Assembly: GCF_004136015.1 (NCBI RefSeq)
Contig: NZ_CP024866.1
Coordinates: 3,301,650 to 3,365,649, forward strand
From: Pseudomonas sp. ACM7
GTDB taxonomy: Bacteria > Pseudomonadota > Gammaproteobacteria > Pseudomonadales > Pseudomonadaceae
Reading direction: 5' to 3'
Length of the DNA stretch: 64,000 nt
Below are positions 60,590 to 64,000 of this stretch, piece after piece. How positions within the stretch are numbered: the stretch's first letter is position 1; every line of letters starts with the position of its first letter. Position numbers and translations under genes: made by a program. The notes beneath the pieces were generated by a model that worked only from the letters and a program-made list of their open reading frames with translations, had not been told where the DNA came from and ran no database searches.

Positions 60590-61378
60590 TCAGCGCGGGC
60601 AGTAAGCCTTGTTGACCATGCCGGCGATTGTCCGGGTCAGCCAGCGCGAGCCGAGCCGCGGCAGGAAGGCGCGCCAGCGGTTGCATCGACCCGGAATAAT
60701 GATGGCGCGATTTTTCTCCAGCGCCCGCACGGTATAGAGCGCGACTTCCTCGGGGCTCATCAGCATTTTGCTGTCGATCAGTTTGCCGGCGTCCAATTGC
60801 GCGGTGCGGAAAAACGCCGTACGGGTAGGGCCGGGGCAGAGCACCGAGACCTTGACCGCGCATTTTTTCAGTTCGACGCGCAACCCTTCGGAAAAGTGCA
60901 GCACATAAGCCTTGCTGGCGTAATAAGTACTCATCCACGGGCCCGGATGGAAAGCCGCCACCGAGGCGACATTCAAAATTTGCCCGCCGCCCTGCAGCGC
61001 CATACTGTTGCCGATCGCGTGACACAGGCGAGTGAGCGCGAGGATGTTCACTTCGATCAGGTCCTGCTCGGTCATCCAGTCCTGAGCCAGGAAAGGGCCG
61101 CAAGTGCCGATGCCGGCGCAGTTGACCAGCAAATCGATCTGTCGGTCACCTTCCTCCAGCTCCAGCAGAAAACCGGACAGCCGTAGCGGCTCGCCGAGGT
61201 CACAGGCTCGGAACAACACTTCCACGCCAAAACGTTGAGTCAGTTCAATCGCAATACTTTCCAGCTGATCACGCTGACGGGCCACCAGAATCAGGCTGCG
61301 TCCGCGCCGGGCCAGCGCTTCGGCCATCGCCAGGCCGATGCCGCTGGAAGCGCCAGTGATCAGAGCGTAACGGGTCAT
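60590..61378 (-). CDS. Short-chain dehydrogenase/reductase (262 aa)
   Basis: An NAD(P)-dependent Rossmann enzyme: ALITGASSGIGLAMAEAL at the N-terminus, LVNCAGIGTCGPF and catalytic YYASKAY with the Ser in NVASVAAF. The Asn-Ser-Tyr-Lys set is intact. Substrate unknown. The chosen start ATG 61378 has GGAG upstream, inside a 4-codon extension that would not be used. Confidence 0.92.
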   Translation of the reverse strand: MTRYALITGASSGIGLAMAEALARRGRSLILVARQRDQLESIAIELTQRFGVEVLFRACDLGEPLRLSGFLLELEEGDRQIDLLVNCAGIGTCGPFLAQDWMTEQDLIEVNILALTRLCHAIGNSMALQGGGQILNVASVAAFHPGPWMSTYYASKAYVLHFSEGLRVELKKCAVKVSVLCPGPTRTAFFRTAQLDAGKLIDSKMLMSPEEVALYTVRALEKNRAIIIPGRCNRWRAFLPRLGSRWLTRTIAGMVNKAYCPR

Positions 61379-61440
61379 GCATTTCTCCATCGCAACAGCT
61401 CCGCGCCGGCGACGCAGGTGTCACGGACGGGGAGCGCTGT

Positions 61441-62406
61441 TCATTCTTTCGCAGAGTCTACAGGGGGCTGGGCTACTTCGGCTGCATCGTCGGCTGAATT
61501 TGGCGCTGGCTCTGCTTCTACGGCGGTTTGATCTTCGATCTCTTCGGTGGTCACGGAGTCACTTTCATAGCTGCTCTGGGTGGCGCTTTCGTATTCGCTC
61601 TGGAGGGTAGTAAGGCCACCGGTCAGTCCGCCGATGAACAGGATCGCGATAAACACCAGCCACAGTGAAGACAGGACCTTGACCGCGGTGCTGTTGGGCG
61701 GTGGTGGCGCACCGTATCGATTGGCGGTGTTATTTCCCGGAGCAATCATCATCACGAACGGAAAGATGCTGCCCACGAACGGCACGAGGGTAAGCAGCCA
61801 GAGCCAGCCAGACCAGCCAATATCATGCAGGCGCTGGACACTGAACTGAATGCTGACGAACGCGAGCGCCACGAAGAGAATAAAGGCCAGCAAGCCACCG
61901 AGAATCAGGCCAGCGGTCGAGTCCGTACTGATGAGGGCCAAGCCGAAAACAGCAAGCACAGCGCCAACGCTAAGGGTCACCAGCGTCAGCGACATCGTCC
62001 AGGCCAGATAACGCAAGCGACCGATCCGACCCTCGAAGCTGAACGGCTTGAGTGTGGAAAACGCAGGCAAGGCTTCCCCAACGGTAGCCTGGGGTGGTGC
62101 GTAAGGGGATTCGGGATCTGCCGCGACGGCAGGGGCGTGTTCATGAACGTCAGACAGGTTCAGCTCGATCGAGGGTTCGGATTCGATCCGGGCATCGATA
62201 CCGGTTTTGGTCAGCGCCTGGAGATAAGTCTGCGCATCGACCTGCGACAGGTCGCGTTTGAGCGCAACCGGCTTGCCACTGAACAGCCGCTCGATGGCAG
62301 CCACATCGCTTTTGAACAACTCGGCGAGATTGAGCTTGGCGGTGGTGACAGCAACACCTGGCAGCAGAGCGCCGTCGAACAGGATCTTGAAACGGTTTTC
62401 GCTCAT
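61441..62406 (-). CDS. DUF805 membrane protein with N-terminal extension (321 aa)
   Basis: Residues about 125-275 form the DUF805 membrane domain with four helices and the motif FSFEGRIGRLRYLAWTMS, QRLHDIGWSGWLWLLTLVP and NRYGAPPPP. A soluble N-terminal domain (residues 1-75, FKILFDGALLPGVAVTTAKL and LTKTGIDARIE) precedes it, and an acidic tail rich in Glu, Ala and Pro follows. The function is unknown. It is downstream of the nitronate monooxygenase gene. Confidence 0.88.
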   Translation of the reverse strand: MSENRFKILFDGALLPGVAVTTAKLNLAELFKSDVAAIERLFSGKPVALKRDLSQVDAQTYLQALTKTGIDARIESEPSIELNLSDVHEHAPAVAADPESPYAPPQATVGEALPAFSTLKPFSFEGRIGRLRYLAWTMSLTLVTLSVGAVLAVFGLALISTDSTAGLILGGLLAFILFVALAFVSIQFSVQRLHDIGWSGWLWLLTLVPFVGSIFPFVMMIAPGNNTANRYGAPPPPNSTAVKVLSSLWLVFIAILFIGGLTGGLTTLQSEYESATQSSYESDSVTTEEIEDQTAVEAEPAPNSADDAAEVAQPPVDSAKE

Positions 62407-62492
62407 TGCGAGGCATCCTTGTCGCGAATGTTTTAGGGAGTATTGCGGGTTGAGTGTAAAGCCAGCCGGAATGGACTGGCCCAGTTTTCCTG

Positions 62493-63461
62493 TCAGCGTG
62501 GCCAGCGCTTGGGCAGCGCTGCCGCTAGCTCCAGCGCTTTGCGGTACTCGGCATCAAGGCGAGCGACCAATTGATCGACACTCGGCAGGTCATCGATCTC
62601 GCCGACACCCTGGCCCGCGGACCAGACGGTTTTCCAGGCTTTGGCTTCATCGTTAATGGGCTTGAGTTTGGAGCCGAAGTCTACCTGGCCCTTGCCTTGC
62701 AGCGCTGCCATGTCGAAACCCGCAGCCTCAAGGCTCTGACGCATAAAGCTCGCCGGTACTCCCGACACCGCTGGAGTATGGACGATGTCCGCGGCTCTGG
62801 AAGTCAGCAGCATCTCTTTATAGGCGTCAGGCGCATGACTTTCGGTGGTGCCGATAAATCGCGTTCCGAAGTAGGCCAGATCCGCACCGAGCAGTTGTGC
62901 CGCGAGAATCTCGTGGCCGTGGTTCAGGCAACCGGCCAGCAGCAGGGTCTTGTCGAAGAATTGGCGGATCTCGGCAATCAGCGAGAACGGGCTCCAGGTT
63001 CCGGCGTGTCCACCGGCGCCCGCTGCCACGGCGATCAAACCGTCGACCCCGGCCTCGGCGGCTTTCTCTGCGTGGCGACGAGTCGTCACGTCATGGAACA
63101 CCAGACCGCCATAGCTGTGCACTGCATCGACCAGTTCTTTCACAGCTCCGAGGCTGGTGATCACAATCGGCACTTTGTGCTCGATGCAGATCGCCAGGTC
63201 CGCTTGCAGTCGCGGGTTGCTGTTGTGGACGATCAGGTTCACCGCATAAGGCGCCGGATTCTCCAGTGTCGCCAACCCTGCTTCGATCTCTTCCAGCCAG
63301 GCCTTGAAGCCGCTGCTCTCGCGCTGGTTCAGCGCAGGAAAGCTGCCCACCACGCCATTACGGCAGCAGGCGAGCACCAGTTGTGGGTTGGAGATCAGGA
63401 ACATTGGCGCTGCCACCACAGGCAGACGCAGGCGTTGTTCGAGCAGAGCGGGCAGCGACAT
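62493..63461 (-). CDS. Nitronate monooxygenase (322 aa)
   Basis: A flavin-dependent NMO/2-nitropropane dioxygenase-type enzyme oxidising propionate 3-nitronate and related toxins. VVAAPMFLISNPQLVLACC, the FMN-phosphate region AVAAGAGGHAGTWSPFSLI and GADLAYFGTRFIGTTES are typical. It is 33 bp after hemJ and may share its transcript. Confidence 0.92.
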   Translation of the reverse strand: MSLPALLEQRLRLPVVAAPMFLISNPQLVLACCRNGVVGSFPALNQRESSGFKAWLEEIEAGLATLENPAPYAVNLIVHNSNPRLQADLAICIEHKVPIVITSLGAVKELVDAVHSYGGLVFHDVTTRRHAEKAAEAGVDGLIAVAAGAGGHAGTWSPFSLIAEIRQFFDKTLLLAGCLNHGHEILAAQLLGADLAYFGTRFIGTTESHAPDAYKEMLLTSRAADIVHTPAVSGVPASFMRQSLEAAGFDMAALQGKGQVDFGSKLKPINDEAKAWKTVWSAGQGVGEIDDLPSVDQLVARLDAEYRKALELAAALPKRWPR

Positions 63462-63494
63462 TGGAAGTACCCCGGTGAGTTGTGCTTATTGGCG

Positions 63495-63923
63495 TTAGAA
63501 CGGCCGAACGACGACCAGAATTACAATGGCCAGCAATATCAGAACCGGCACTTCATTGAACCAGCGATAAAAGACATGACTGCGGGTGTTCTCGCCACGG
63601 GCAAAGCGTTTCACCTGGGCGCCACACATGTGGTGGTAGCCGATCAGGATCACCACAAGGGTCAACTTGGCGTGAATCCACGCACCTTGACTGAATATGC
63701 TTGGGTTCAGGCCGATCAGTGCGATGCCGAAAATCAAGGTGGCGATCATCGCCGGCCCCATGATGCCGCGGTACAGCTTGCGCTCCATGATGCTGAAGCG
63801 TTCTTTGCTGACGGTGTCTTCGCTCTGGGCGTGATAAACGAACAGGCGCGGCAGGTAGAACAGGCCGGCAAACCAGCAGACCATGCTGACGATGTGAAGC
63901 GCTTTGAGCCACAGATAAAGCAT
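63495..63923 (-). CDS. hemJ: Protoporphyrinogen IX oxidase HemJ (142 aa)
   Basis: HemJ is the integral-membrane enzyme converting protoporphyrinogen IX to protoporphyrin IX in many bacteria without HemG/HemY. MLYLWLKALHIVSMVCWFAG carries the essential His, and RKLYRGIMGPAM and ILIGYHHMCG follow; four transmembrane helices are predicted. The gene is complete. Upstream bases 63924-64000 contain no gene. Confidence 0.93.
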   Translation of the reverse strand: MLYLWLKALHIVSMVCWFAGLFYLPRLFVYHAQSEDTVSKERFSIMERKLYRGIMGPAMIATLIFGIALIGLNPSIFSQGAWIHAKLTLVVILIGYHHMCGAQVKRFARGENTRSHVFYRWFNEVPVLILLAIVILVVVRPF

Positions 63924-64000
63924 TTTTAGTTATTCCCAGGTTCACGGTAGCGAAGATAGTAGAGGGTAGAGCGCCCGCACGTCACCTTGACGGTTGTCGC

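Overview
The window is chromosomal DNA of a Pseudomonas, most likely of the P. fluorescens/P. putida side of the genus. The evidence is gene order: from about 9.1 kb onward the genes follow the order I remember for P. aeruginosa PAO1 around PA0575-PA0609 (rmcA, rpoD, dnaG, rpsU, tsaD, plsY, folB, folK, cca, spoVR, yeaH, prkA, glpE, apaHG, rsmA, pdxA, surA, lptD, amgK, murU, djlA, agtSR, agtABCD, rpe, gph, trpE). An estA autotransporter esterase lies between trpE and trpGDC, as in P. putida. Ten REP-type doublets of the kind common in fluorescent pseudomonads fill the core intergenic gaps.

Region 1 (1 to about 9,092) is accessory DNA. It ends at the 3' end of a tRNA-Ile2(CAU) gene, with a tyrosine integrase reading away from it, so a tRNA-targeted integrative element is the simplest reading. 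Inside are a TrfA-type plasmid initiator with a compact origin (A+T-rich repeats, a perfect DnaA box, four 22-bp iterons), a small HTH gene just upstream of trfA, a 471-aa protein with two HTH-like segments and Cys pairs, an orphan antitoxin-like HTH gene, four copies of a 23-bp repeat that look like the end of an IS21-family element, an A+T-rich three-gene cassette whose middle gene is a membrane-fusion-protein-like protein without a membrane anchor, and an unknown membrane protein. I could not find the left attachment site in the window.

Region 2 (9.1 to 24.6 kb) holds a c-di-GMP enzyme (rmcA-like), the rpsU-dnaG-rpoD macromolecular synthesis genes, tsaD, plsY, folB-folK, cca and the spoVR-yeaH pair. 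Region 3 (24.8 to 41.6 kb) holds prkA, the envelope operon lptD-surA-pdxA-rsmA-apaG-apaH-glpE, the divergent amgK-murU peptidoglycan recycling pair with djlA, a DUF3530 gene and the AgtS/AgtR-like two-component system. Region 4 (41.9 to 48.0 kb) holds an Agt-type ABC importer and an iron-dependent alcohol dehydrogenase, followed by a 266-bp MITE-like element with perfect 26-bp inverted ends. Region 5 (48.1 to 56.1 kb) holds rpe-gph-trpE, estA and trpGDC. Both trp units are preceded by a 22-codon Trp-rich leader; the trpE leader is nested in frame in the end of gph. Region 6 (56.2 to 64.0 kb) holds a lipoate-ligase-family gene, vfr, an OsmC gene, speD, coq7, a HIT gene, an SDR gene, a DUF805 gene, a nitronate monooxygenase gene and hemJ.

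The best candidates for something new are the A+T-rich cassette at 1.6-3.9 kb, the integrated TrfA replicon, the duplicated trp leader module and the MITE-like element.
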